Source: Dermanyssus gallinae (taxonomy: Eukaryota > Arthropoda > Arachnida > Mesostigmata > Dermanyssidae). Taken from it: DNA of 64,000 nt. The notes beneath the pieces were generated by a model that was not told where the DNA came from, made no database searches, and saw nothing but the letters and a program-made list of their open reading frames with translations. The translations under genes and the position numbers were made by a program. Positions within the stretch are counted from its first letter, which is position 1. Each line of letters begins with the position of its first letter. Of the stretch, positions 12,175 through 22,157 are shown one piece after another. The stretch is taken from positions 929,501 through 993,500 of the forward strand of contig QVRM01000313.1 in the NCBI GenBank assembly GCA_003439945.1, given 5' to 3'.

Positions 12175-13464
12175 CAGGTAGTTCAATAAGTTCTTAGAAT
12201 GAGCTTTTTAGAATTATAATTTTGGCACGCTTTCACCGCTAATAGGAACTGCAACTTTTCGACTGCTAGCACTCAATATATTATGGTGATTGGCCGTTGC
12301 GATTTCGTTTGATAGCTTTTCCCGTGCAACGTATCGGCGTGATTTTTAAAAATGAAGAAAAAAGAGTTTCGAGTGGTTATCAAGCATTTTTATTTCAAAG
12401 GTTGGAATGCGACCCAAGTAAAAATTGAGTTAGACGAGACGTACAGTGACTCTGCGCCATGTTTTGCCACTGTTTCCAACTGGATTAATGTGTTAAAAAG
12501 AGGTCGCAGGAGCACCGAGGATGAACTACGTCCAGGAGGCCAAAAAACGGCCACTGATGAGGAAAACGTAGAGAAAGTGCGAAAAATTCTTGGCACAGAT
12601 AAGCGAATGAACATTAAGGAAATAGCGGAGGCATTAGGGATTAGTTTAGGCAGTGTGCATTTTATCCTACACGAAAACTTGAAGATGAAAGAGCTTAGAG
12701 CAAAATGGCTGCCGCATTTGCTCAACCAAGGCCAAAAAGACGCGCCTGTTTTGGCTTTACAGCGAAATTTGGCCAAGATGTCGAACAATCTGTCGGATTT
12801 TTGGTGCAGATTCATGACCGTCGATGAAAGCCGGGTTCATCACTACACTCCCGAGACCCAAGAAGCATCTTGCCAATGGTGTGCACCTGATGAAGGACCT
12901 CCGAAGAGGGTGCGGACAACGGCATTGACCGGAAAGGTGATGGCTACAGTTTTTTAAGACCAACGTAGAATAATGCTGGTCGACTACCTTGAGAGCTGTA
13001 AAACGATCACAGGAGAATATTATGCAAGACTGTTGGACTGCCGTTAGCAAGAACTCATCGTGAAACGGCCCGCTTTGCTGAAGAAGGTTGTCCCGTTTCA
13101 CCAGGGCAATGCTCCTGCACACAAGTCCCGGCAAGCATCGGCAAAACTGGCCCAACTGAGGTTCGAACTTATTGAACAACCCTCCTATTCTCCAGACCTG
13201 GCCCCCTCTGATTATTTCCTCTTCGGACATTTGAAGAATATTCTCGGTGGAAAGCGTTTTTCCAGCAATGAAGAGGTTAAGGCTGCTGTCAATGCCTATT
13301 TTCAGTCTAACGACGCGGAATTCTACTCAAGAGGTACGAAAGCTCTGAAATCTCGGTGGGAAAAGTGTATTGAGCTTCTCGGGGAGTATATCGAATAAGA
13401 AAAATTTAAAAACATGATTTGGAAAATTCTCGGTTTTCATTCTAAGAACTTATTGAACTACCTG
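12175..13464 (+). mobile_element. mariner transposon, 1290 bp
   Basis: Cut-and-paste DNA transposon of the IS630-Tc1-mariner superfamily. The ends are inverted repeats of 28 bp, 12175-12202 and 13437-13464, starting CAGGTAGTTC and matching perfectly. A TA dinucleotide flanks each end, which is the expected target-site duplication. Length is typical of mariner at about 1.3 kb. One transposase gene fills the interior but is disabled. Perfect ends mean a transposase supplied by another copy could in principle still recognise it. Confidence 0.95.
12352..13398 (+). pseudogene. mariner transposase (D34D), inactivated
   Basis: The frame reads from ATG 12352 to the stop at 13396-13398, 348 codons, the usual length for mariner. 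The N-terminal helix-turn-helix region comes first, then a WLPHLL version of the conserved WVPHxL linker motif. The first catalytic Asp is in TVDES. The second should be in FHQDNAPAH, but the codon at 13105-13107 is GGC (Gly). The third is in YSPDLAPSDY with exactly 34 residues between the second and third positions. Two in-frame stops occur, TAA at 12955-12957 where Trp is usual and TAG at 13045-13047. There is no frameshift, so decay is by point changes only. Loss of the second Asp alone would abolish catalysis. Confidence 0.95.
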
Positions 13465-13482
13465 TATATATGTTCCCGAGTG

Positions 13483-13504
13483 TATATATATATATATATA
13501 TATA
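13483..13504. repeat. (TA)n tract between mariner and LINE tail
   Basis: Eleven TA units, 18 bp after the mariner end and directly at the 3' end of the LINE tail that follows. Confidence 0.95.
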
Positions 13505-13652
13505 TGTTTTATCAAGGATGCAAGTGGGGCGACAATTGTCTCCCGAGAACGGTGCACTGTAAATTTTAGTCAATCTCGTATAGGGTAGGCTGAGACCACT
13601 TCAGCAGTGTGCCCCGGACGGACGCCGCGTTCCCGCGTTGGACATCAAGACG
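13505..13652 (-). mobile_element. RLE LINE C-terminus and 3' UTR between two (TA)n tracts
   Basis: On the minus strand this encodes a tail with the motif RGNAASVRGTLLKW, then a stop and about 60 bp of 3' UTR ending GATAAAACA at the (TA)n tract. The same motif ends the LINE copies at 61968-62980 and at the right edge of the window. The 3' UTR also shares a degenerate version of the CGTTCGCGCGGAGACA block. The fragment starts and stops at TA tracts. Confidence 0.75.

Positions 13653-13689
<37 letters not shown>
13653..13689. repeat. (TA)n tract on the 5' side of the LINE tail
   Basis: About 17 TA units, slightly interrupted, directly abutting the truncated LINE fragment. Confidence 0.95.
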
Positions 13690-13799
13690 ACGTATACATG
13701 AATACATATGCATAAACTGCTATTGACGATAACACGAACATTACTTAACCATATATTATACGTATAAAAATAAAATAAAAATGTATATATATATATACA

Positions 13800-14450
13800 A
13801 ACTTCGCAAGCTAGATCAAAATGAACTTGCGCACCACCAGCAAACGACAAGATGGCTTCGTTGAGGTTTGGTATCACTGTACTTGTCAGAACCTCTAGAT
13901 AACATTTAAAGCAATCACAATGACAACGGCACACATTCTAGACCCAGAATTGGAGCGAAGAGTGGCAGGTGGTCTACTAACGAGTTCTGATGACTGTTGT
14001 GTAGCCGTGAATTAACTGCGTTCCAAATAGAAGGCTGTACGCATTTTAGCAAGACAGCACGCCCGCTCTTATGGGTAATTTGGTGGTAAGACGACAAACA
14101 GGTTAAACGACCATTTGGACATGTTCTGGCCGAAACACTTTTGGCCGCCAAACAGTCCAGATTTAAATTCTCTGAATTTCTTTGTGTGAGCGTAGCTGAG
14201 CGAGGTTCCAACAAGTCTCATGTTGGGAGACGTAAGACTTATATTAGATATACGTCTAATGTACTCGAACTCTTCATCACTGCGCAGTGCCATTTTGTTA
14301 GCGTTTGAAAAATTATCCCGGGACACGGGGCAACGGGCCTGCGCACAGTTTCGACCTCGGCTTGAAGCGGTTATCGAAGCTAACGCGGAAACATTGAATA
14401 TGACAATTTTACTAGAGGCCACTGTTTGTTCGATTTAGCTGGCACACTCT
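13800..14450 (+). pseudogene. Tc1/mariner-type transposase, C-terminal remnant
   Basis: The plus strand has a decayed QDGAPAH-like segment (13818-13840), then FWPPNSPDLNSLNFF near 14145-14190, the region of the third acidic residue. A tail follows with SLRSAILLAFEKLSRDT and FRPRLEAVIEA (14265-14385). This architecture is the DD37-type mariner (maT-like) relatives of Tc1, not the D34D mariner at 12352. The end TTAGCTGGCACACTCTG at 14435-14452 resembles the terminal repeat of such elements. Frame changes and missing N-terminal half make it dead. Confidence 0.65.
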
Positions 14451-14459
14451 GTATGTATG

Positions 14460-14460
14460 T

Positions 14461-14502
<42 letters not shown>
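14460..14502. repeat. (TA)n tract
   Basis: A TGTA-rich lead passes into about 20 TA units immediately after the transposon end at 14452. The minus-strand Tyr/Ile-rich frames here are only translated TA repeats. Confidence 0.95.
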
Positions 14503-14504
<2 letters not shown>

Positions 14505-16316
14505 CATATATATGTATATATATAAAAGCACATATGCTTGACACAATATACCTATGTACACAAGTGTATATATGTACATACAACTAGTATACCTTGCACT
14601 TCCGGAACCGGGCCAGCTGTCACGTTTGTCCACAGCACTTAGATCCACGGCACTTTAGACGTGTTGTTGTTGTTGTGTTGTTGTTGGCCACACATGTACG
14701 TCGCACAATAGTGAGGAGAGGCGTGGGCATTCTTGTGTGCCGCTTTGTTTCCTACTCGAGTGCACTTAGTCGGTACAAGACATCGACGAGAGCGGACATG
14801 ATGTCAACGCAGCACATCAACGAGGGAGGCCAGACGTGCGCGGGCTCCGGCCTCCTGCCTCCAACTCGAACGCAATTGAACGGCGAACCACTTCCAACAG
14901 CGAGACAACAACATGGCCACAGAGAGCTACTGTGGCCGGACACAACCACTCACCGTAGCAGACGGCATATTCTCAGTAATAGTATTCATACTTTTATTGT
15001 TACTTATTGTAGTATATTACCTCTCTCCTTTGCTAGCGTCGTTCGAGCAGAGCAGCGTTCGTTCCCTTTCGTGGTTATGAACGAGAATTTTTTCTGTCTG
15101 CTTCTCGTGTGATAGACGATTTCGAAATAGGTGCACGCACTGGGGGAGGGGAGAGGGGGCTTGACAGTGCATTGGCTAACACGGCGCAGCGCCACTGTCT
15201 TCGACTGTGGGTCTTAAATGAACAGTAAAGTGGAGAGCGGAAACTATAGATGACACAGACATAAACAAATTAAACAAAGGGGGAAAGAAAAACGGAGAAA
15301 GAGCGAGAGAGAGAGCTGAGGGGAAGGGAGAGATGAAATTAACGATAGAGAGGAGAGAGATAGAGATGAAAGCATAGAAGCCAATATATTTAACTTCTAG
15401 TGCAATACATGTCGTGCATTTCTCTTAAATATCAGAAGTTGTGGCGGCGCTTGCGAATTTGCAGCGCAATAACGCTCATCATTTCATAGAGCAAATCTCT
15501 AGTGAGCCGATGACGACGACAACGACTCGTGCTTCCGTGAGAACGGAGGCACGAGATACCGACCTAGAAGCTGGTCTCCTCTAGTTCAACTATGTACAAT
15601 GGTAAGGCAAGTCGTTCGCTGCCAGATCGACACGTTGTTAGGCTGCCGGTCCAAAGCCAACAAACACCCTACAGCCAGCCATGTTGTGCTGTCTGCTGAC
15701 TCTGACGTGAAACTAGACAACTTTCGGTGAGTGGTGTGGGCTGTAACCAACCTCTGCTTCCCCGGGACTGCAACGGCAGCAGCAGCTGAGTTGTCGCGTG
15801 TTTAAGCCGCCGCTCTCACTCTAGTTCATTTAGGCGTTCGATTTGGGTCAGATGCGACGAGCTAATGACGATGACCACGTTGATGATGATGATAACAATA
15901 CCAACAACAACACCAACGAGAACAACTTGAAGAAGACTACTGCGACAACGACGATGGCGGCTATGATAGGGGTGGTGGTGGTGGCCGTAACAGTCATGAG
16001 GCTGTCGGATGAAGGCGACAGGCGGTGTTGGGCAAGGGAGGTTTCACGAAGCAGATCTCGAATATGGCCTAACACGTGTGGTGGAGAGGGCGCCTCGCTG
16101 CGATCTCTACGGCTTACCACTCACTACTCGCTCACTTCGCTGACAGCTTCACCAACTGGAAAGACCCAGCCCGATTCATACATAGACGGCTACACCGAGA
16201 ATCTCAAGAAATGCTCATCAGCCCCAACCGTGCCCATTCGAAGATTGACGATGCACGTGTACCACAAACCGCTCGTATATGTGGCTAGTATAGTGAGGGA
16301 TGTTGTGTATACGCAT

Positions 16317-16322
<6 letters not shown>
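14503..16322. other. Unassigned DNA with low-complexity stretches
   Basis: Includes a (TTG)n patch at 14660-14690, a purine-rich GAGA stretch at 15280-15370 and a GAY/AAC trinucleotide-rich stretch at 15865-15985. The 172-codon frames at 14594 and 15843 derive much of their length from these repeats and have no domain. A GNRA-capped hairpin lies at 15526-15555. Confidence 0.5.
15526..15555. repeat. 13-bp hairpin with a GAGA loop
   Basis: 15526-15538 pairs with 15543-15555, twelve Watson-Crick pairs and one G-T pair, around the tetraloop GAGA, which fits the GNRA rule for stable RNA loops. No gene is attached. Confidence 0.75.

Positions 16323-16350
<28 letters not shown>
16323..16350. repeat. 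(TA)n tract
   Basis: Fourteen TA units. No transposon end could be recognised next to it. Confidence 0.95.
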
Positions 16351-17145
16351 GCGCGGTTTAATAATGATTCGCGTTATGTATCTACTATATAATGGTCGGA
16401 TAATGTGTGAGGCCACGATAGCACTGGGACATCCAGTGTGTTCTTTATACGCCTTCTCATCTCGATATACGCAATTTTTAGCTTTCCCGGTTAGTGAGCT
16501 TGACTTGTTTAGCAATTCCTGGCCGATGTAGTAAAGATGTCATAAGACGTAATTTCTATCTAGACACCGTGCATACTGAGTAGATGCCTATGACTTGTGT
16601 CGTGTTTAACTCAGCATTTTCAAATAAATGAACATACATACTTGTAGTAACGTGTCAGCAAAAGTAGCATTTAGACCTTTGACAAATCAATTTCCACACG
16701 AAGTAAAACAATGTCGTTCCAATGCAAATGGCTGTAGCCGATCAACTCGTACTGAGCGCATCTGGATTCCACAACGTTGTAAACTTTGTCAGTCTCGTAG
16801 TAGCGTATGCTGTTATAAAGTGATGTTTCCTATGTACAGATCACTGAACGTAGAAGGCATTTAGATTACGCACGGTTCGGCATGGCCTTACGAACCTGCA
16901 CCTCAACGAGTGTATGTATGCATGTATTAGTATTCGTTTCATGAATATCGAACAGCCCGTCAAAGCAATCCAGGCGCCTCTTCAGGTCTCCGTAGTATTT
17001 GAGATCCACACCGCGCAGTTAGTCACGAACACGTAGCAAGGTGACCATTGACACTGTCCGTATTGGGATTATCCAGAGGTATCGATCCTGGGCATCTGTT
17101 GACGCATTATATCCCGGTTGTAGAGCGGCAACCACGTCTGTACGC
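16351..17145. other. Unassigned DNA
   Basis: A 78-codon frame at 16628-16864 has no recognised domain. Nothing else is supported. Confidence 0.5.
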
Positions 17146-17475
17146 CGTACATGATAACTGGTCATGTACGCATGTATATGATAACTGGTCATGTACGCAT
17201 GTACATGATAACTGGCCACGTACGGATGTATATGATAACTGGTCACGTACGCATGTACATGATAACTGGTTATGCACGCATGCGCATGAAAACTGGCCAC
17301 GTACGCATGTACATGGTAACTAGTCACTTGCGAATGTACATGATAACTGGTCATATACGGATGTACATGATAACTGGCCATGCACGGATGTACATGATAA
17401 CTGGCCATGCACGGATGTACCTGATAATTGGCCATGTAACGATCTACATAATAACTGGTCGTATACGGATGTAGA
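17146..17475. repeat. 27-bp minisatellite, about 12 units
   Basis: Units of 27 bp follow the pattern GTACATGATAACTGG then TCATGTACGCAT, with a few substitutions per unit. The period is a multiple of three, so reading frames stay open on both strands. These frames (MYMITGHVR-type repeats) are a consequence of the repeat and not evidence of a protein. Within a unit, GTACATGA and TCATGTAC are inverted around TAACTGG, so each unit can fold. Confidence 0.95.
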
Positions 17476-17890
17476 TTGTAAATGGTGGGTGATATGAACA
17501 GCTGATCAAAGCTGATGAGTGGACGTAAACTGGCTGCCGTATTGTGAAGCTCATATCAGCCTGTGGTTATAAGGCGTAACTAAAGTGAATTGTACCGTGT
17601 CGGACTAAATGCAGTTGCCTCGAATTTTGTAGATAATTTCCACAGCTTTCGCTGTCCTAGAAACATAGTCTTTCCAACATCCAGAACCGGACATTCCGCG
17701 GCCACCATATTGATATGCGGACCGTGTCAGTTCGACTACCAGTAATTCCCGTAAAATTTTGCGCTTGTATGCTGAAAACTCCAAGTGCGTAAACATCCGG
17801 AACTACCATTCAATATTTGATTTCTCGACACACCACAATCGCTTATTGACAGGGAAGCGTATCATTTAATTGGCGCTCATCAACATATGC
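17476..17890. other. Unassigned DNA
   Basis: Only a 63-codon minus-strand frame, with no recognised domain. Confidence 0.5.
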
Positions 17891-17897
17891 CGTTGCA

Positions 17898-17955
17898 GCA
17901 TGTTGGCTAGGTGGCCGTATAACCCTTGGTGGTCCATGTGGGTTCGAATCGTGGC
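17898..17955 (+). mobile_element. tRNA-like SINE head (weak)
   Basis: TGGCTAGGTGG, a good A-box match, is followed about 25 bp later by GGTTCGAATCG, one base off a B box. The spacing is short and no cloverleaf is evident, so it is a decayed SINE head or tRNA relic. Confidence 0.35.
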
Positions 17956-19849
17956 GGAGTCTCTTTTCTCTTACTCTCTTCGATTATTCGCGATCTGCTT
18001 TTGTCATGACGAATCAGTATAGTTCTTCACAGCCGCTAGTAAATCCTGCAGCGCCTACAACACAAGTAGGACATATGATACCTATTGTTCTATGGCCTCA
18101 AACCGGTAGTGAATACGCAATTCATTAAACGCTGTCGTTGCCTATTAAACATTACGTTGCTTACCTCAAGCTGGCGTGACCATTCTCGCGGAGTCACGAG
18201 ATACCTACAGATGTCTTCTCTGCTATAAGCTCAACATAGAGAAGGTGGCGGTGGATTTTTCACCTGTGATATACCACGCGTTAGACTCTTGTAGGCGAAC
18301 TTACATTAGTGGCTCTTTTGAGCTATATTGACCAAAGTTTGGCCTTTCTAGAACAGCGGGTAGAATGCCTAGAGAAGCGGTCAAACAGCACTACCACCTC
18401 AGAAAAGGGTTATTTTATCTCGGGACTTGTGTGCCAAGAGCGGGGACGAATTGCTTGAAGATATGCGTGAACGTCACCTAGAAGACCAAGGCAAATTCCC
18501 ATACTAGTTTATCTACCACCCTGTCGTTTCTCATACATCCTATGAAAGTATGCATGCCTTCGCTTTCGATATGGCTATTGAAAAGGCTTAGTAACTTGAC
18601 AACTACGTAACGCAGCACCATCACTTTAGTACAAAATAGTAAGCATAAAATTTGCTATTGCGCGAGACTGGTCTTTTGGACATACACTTTTAGTCGTAAT
18701 GGAAAACATTTAAGATTTTTTTACGAAAAGGCGTTAACGTAAGACATAACAAAATATCGGCTTTTACGACTTTCCTTACTCTGGCTATTTCCTTTTTGCT
18801 ACACAAGGAAGTGAAGTGTCTTCCGTTGTGCAGAATTTTCCTCCAAATACGCCTCGAACACGCCCGAACACGGTATAATCAGTTCCTTTATGCGTTAACT
18901 GGTTCTCCCGCAAGCGTAGATTTTGCACAACTATGTAGGAGAACTAAACAAGACGTCTCCGCGTCCTCCTTCCAATGGGGAAAATTATTTTCTTGCCGAG
19001 TTCTACCAAACCTCGAAATAAGTACATAAAGATATGAATGACCCTGTGTATGTAATCAATAAACATATATTTAAAAAAAATCGCAGACACGGTGATCCCA
19101 TGGGTCTTCCCGGCAAATACGTGAGACGGGGAAAAGACAAGTCTGATGGAGCTTGTGTCTCCGGAGACGGTAAGGTAGTCGCCATGGCGGGCTCCTCGTC
19201 CTTACAGTGCACACGACCACGGCGTTGCGCGTGACGTGTCTAAGCCAGCTACCCTTTATATTTACGATAGAAGAGGCAGCACGAACTTTACCTTTGCACA
19301 TCACCTTCGTACGAGGCTGACGGCGGCATGCGTCCGCGATGGGACGAATTGTCCAGGGACGCCAGTCTCGTTTGAGCAGAGCACGGCGCTACTGTATCAT
19401 CGGGTAAAAGAACCTCTGTTGCAGAGAAAACATCGACGAGAGCGAGTTTTCCCTAAAGCACACGAACCATCGCAGAGTTCGATGAAATTTCTTGCCGAGT
19501 AAGTAAAGCTGAGGGTTAGTTTCCGGACCATTTCCCCCTCAGAATCTGTTTAGATTCTCGCGTGGTACTTGTATGAGAATTCGGCCGCGTTCCTTCTCAG
19601 ATGGTATGCGGAATACTGCAGTTATGAATTGCAATAGTCTTGCAATAGTATATGAATCTCTGCTTGTCGTTGAGCAGACCTCATTGATCTGAGTTGCCAG
19701 CTCCTGAAACATGGTGTCAAGAATATCTCGGCGTAAACAGGAAAGTATCTTAGATGCTTTCTGGATTTTAGACGTCACGAAGATAACGTTATGCAGTGAG
19801 ATCTATGACGGTGGGCTTGCAGCAGAACTTGAATGGAGTACATGGGAAG
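17956..19849. other. Unassigned DNA
   Basis: Frames at 18796-19778 overlap on both strands and are unrecognised. The last few hundred bases could belong to the 3' part of the minus-strand LINE that starts at 20700, but no motif confirms it. Confidence 0.45.
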
Positions 19850-20700
19850 TCTCGGACCGTGCCTTTCGCGACTGCTGACAGCAGGAACGACTCATCTGAT
19901 GATGTCTTGTTGTTGTAAATCCGGTGCGATTTCGTCGAGCGACGAGCGAAGTAAAAAGAGGGCGCGATAAGCGCCAAGCGGAGTTGCGTTTTTAGCCCTT
20001 TAACATGTTCTGTCATTTTGTGAGTGTGCGTGCGGTCGAAGGAAAACTCTCAGAAGCTCCAGGTCGTTGTCGAGGGTAACCTTACACCCCGGCAATAAAG
20101 CCTTGAGATGACGGAGGTCGGGCGCCTGCGCACTATCACACGTAAGGGTTTCGCACCTTAGGGCGCACCCTCATGCAGCCCCGTGGCCGAGAATATGATA
20201 TCATCCGGGAGAACCAGGTCAGAAGAGTAACAGTACGCTTGGTGGACGTAGTGTGCCTGGGGGCAGTGCGTCCCGACCGCCTTCAATAGGTGATCCAGTT
20301 TTACATAGTTAAAAGCTTTCCTAAAACCCAGCTTTACGAGAACCCCAAGAAGTGAACATAAATCAATGAAAACTCGGGCGGCATGCACGGCGGCCTGGGC
20401 CCTGACTTGTGCGACAAAGCCAAGTTGGTGGGAACTCGTCGCCTCGCGAATTTTATCTCTGGTTCGGTTACAAGCAATCTTGGCGGCTAGCCTTCTGGCA
20501 ACTTCTGGCAAAACTCTTGACCGCGGCTATAACTTCTTCCTCCGACGTGGTATATGGAAGCAGAAGCCCGGAGGCAGGCCAGTCTAGATCTGGCGGGGCC
20601 ATGGGGTGCTTATCGCGGTGCCAGTTCCTTTAAAATGCTTTCTTTTGTAAGGCAGGTTGGAACTCCTTGAATTATCGCCCGAAGCAATTATACTGCTAGG
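19850..20700 (-). pseudogene. RLE-LINE reverse transcriptase fragment
   Basis: Read on the minus strand, the order is a TSEEEVIAAVKSF segment, RRLAAKIAC, HQLGF, VLVKLGFRKAFNYV (palm motif with the usual Asp changed to Gly) and a degraded GVQQGDP motif (GLHEGAP). After this, the reading jumps to LKALLPGCKVT and then YRALFLLRSSL, which in this LINE group lie in the region after the YxDD motif. The block containing YxDD is therefore deleted. The order and motifs match ORF2 of the copy at 52006-54605. The fragment is 5' and 3' incomplete and cannot encode a working enzyme. Confidence 0.7.
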
Positions 20701-21129
20701 CAGTGGGCCGACACCAAAAAGTCCCCAAGGATGGTGACTGACAACAGCATCTGTGTGGATTCTACATCAGAGAGCCACAATATAATCATTTTCTGTCCCT
20801 TGTGTTTCAACTTATGTAGGAAGGCAAAATCTGTCTGTATATTGTTAGCAATGAACCTCGGGGAGTTTTGTTTCGGTAGACTCTGACGTTTCTCTTCTTT
20901 TAATGACAACTGTGAACGTAACCACTGATCCCGTCGATAAGTCGTCCTCAAGCTTCCGCTTGTGCTTGGTTGGCATCCTAAGCTCGTTTCACAAATTGCT
21001 TTGGTGTCCATTGCCGCGGTATTACCGTCATTCTCGGTCGTTCCCGTGGGTGGACGTTCGTTGAACGCGGACACTGAAGACGCGCACTGCCGTAGGCGAG
21101 CTATGCCCAGGGTAAGTGGGGGCAAAGTT
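20701..21129 (-). other. Possible upstream part of the same minus-strand LINE
   Basis: A 145-codon minus-strand frame (20688-21125) lies just upstream of the RT fragment, in the right orientation. I recognise no domain in it, so its link to the LINE is only positional. Confidence 0.3.
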
Positions 21130-21613
21130 CCTCCCGAAGTGCCGGCGACATCTTAGCGGCTTTCCGCTAAAAGCTGAAGTAGAAAGTCAAACGCTCTTTT
21201 ATTTATTGTTGCCAGTGTATTCGTTTGCCTATATTCTGAAGAAGCGGCCATTTCTCAGGGCCGGAACCCCCGAGTGTCTCAAACAACAGCGGCACAATAA
21301 TGAACTCGTTGTCGAGCTGGGCATATTTATTGGCCTTTAGACGTCTAACTATGCGTGCCGCGGAGCCAGCGGCAGCACTGGCCTGCAGGTTCGAGGTGGC
21401 AAACGTGTCGGTGATAGTCATATCCCATAGAAGCGCCTTTTCCCTTTCAAATAGGATCTCTTCCAAAATCCTATATGAGCGCCTTTCCCCTTTCAAAATT
21501 CCATATAAGCGCCTTTCCCCTTTCAAAGGGATAAGGTTGAGACCGTTCTTTCCGTCGCTTCTCAGGAGGCCGGTTGGCTCTAGACTTTTCTCGACTTAGT
21601 TCTAGACTATTCT
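21130..21613 (-). pseudogene. RLE endonuclease tail with internal 30-bp duplications
   Basis: The minus strand encodes, in order, LEPTGLLRSDGKNG, two shifted repeats LKGERRLYGI and LKGERRSYRI, then FEREKALLWDMTITDTFA and the C-terminal FIIVPLLFETLGGSGPEKW. In the intact relative at 54240-54480 the corresponding order is RPDG, FERG and LVWDATV, the PD...D core of a restriction-like endonuclease. Here the RPD triplet is replaced by KNG and a 30-bp DNA segment encoding the FERGKALLWD strand is tandemly copied, the extra copies being read in a shifted frame. The same arrangement is seen at 29222-29345. The catalytic core should be dead. Confidence 0.75.
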
Positions 21614-21639
21614 CGAAATACGAATACTTTTTTTGTTGC

Positions 21640-22126
21640 AAAATCATAGATATTTTTGAAGACTGACCAGTCAGTCTTAAAATAAAAAACATTCGATGTA
21701 TTTCTTTGCTCACTTACGGAAAATGGGTACGTTTCCACAGATATCTGTGTTACGTTTACGCATTTTCGGTCTGGGATTGGCCACTAACCCATACGTTCTA
21801 GCTACATTTGCGAGATGTTTTGACGTGGTTTCAATGACACTCTGCCGACCTTCATAAAATAAATTGTAACTATCGTAGAACTATGCCAGTCTACATAGTA
21901 TTATGTGGTTTTCTGTTTAACTGTCTTTTACATTGTCTGACTGACATGCGTTATAGTTGTCCCCAAAGAAAAAGTTAACTAGGACTGTTCATGACTCCAT
22001 GACGTGTTTCTCGTAAGTTTTGACTTACTTATTTTCTTTAGTCTAATTATCTGCCGTGGCTTCTTGCGAAGCCAGATAAACTACGTGTGCTTGGTAAGTT
22101 TTGGTCTTCTTTCTCCGTCGACCTGC

Positions 22127-22157
<31 letters not shown>

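Noticed and set aside
14380..14648. Tyr/Ile-rich minus-strand frames
   Set aside because: Translated (TA)n and TGTA repeats.
15843..16361. 172-codon frame with Asp/Asn-rich start
   Set aside because: Low-complexity trinucleotide DNA read in one frame, an overlapping minus-strand frame, and no domain.
17019..17474. Long frames on both strands with 9-residue repeats
   Set aside because: A 27-bp repeat keeps any stop-free frame open. There is no other sign of coding.
17146..17475. CRISPR-like array
   Set aside because: There are no unique spacers between units, the host is an animal, and no cas genes are present.
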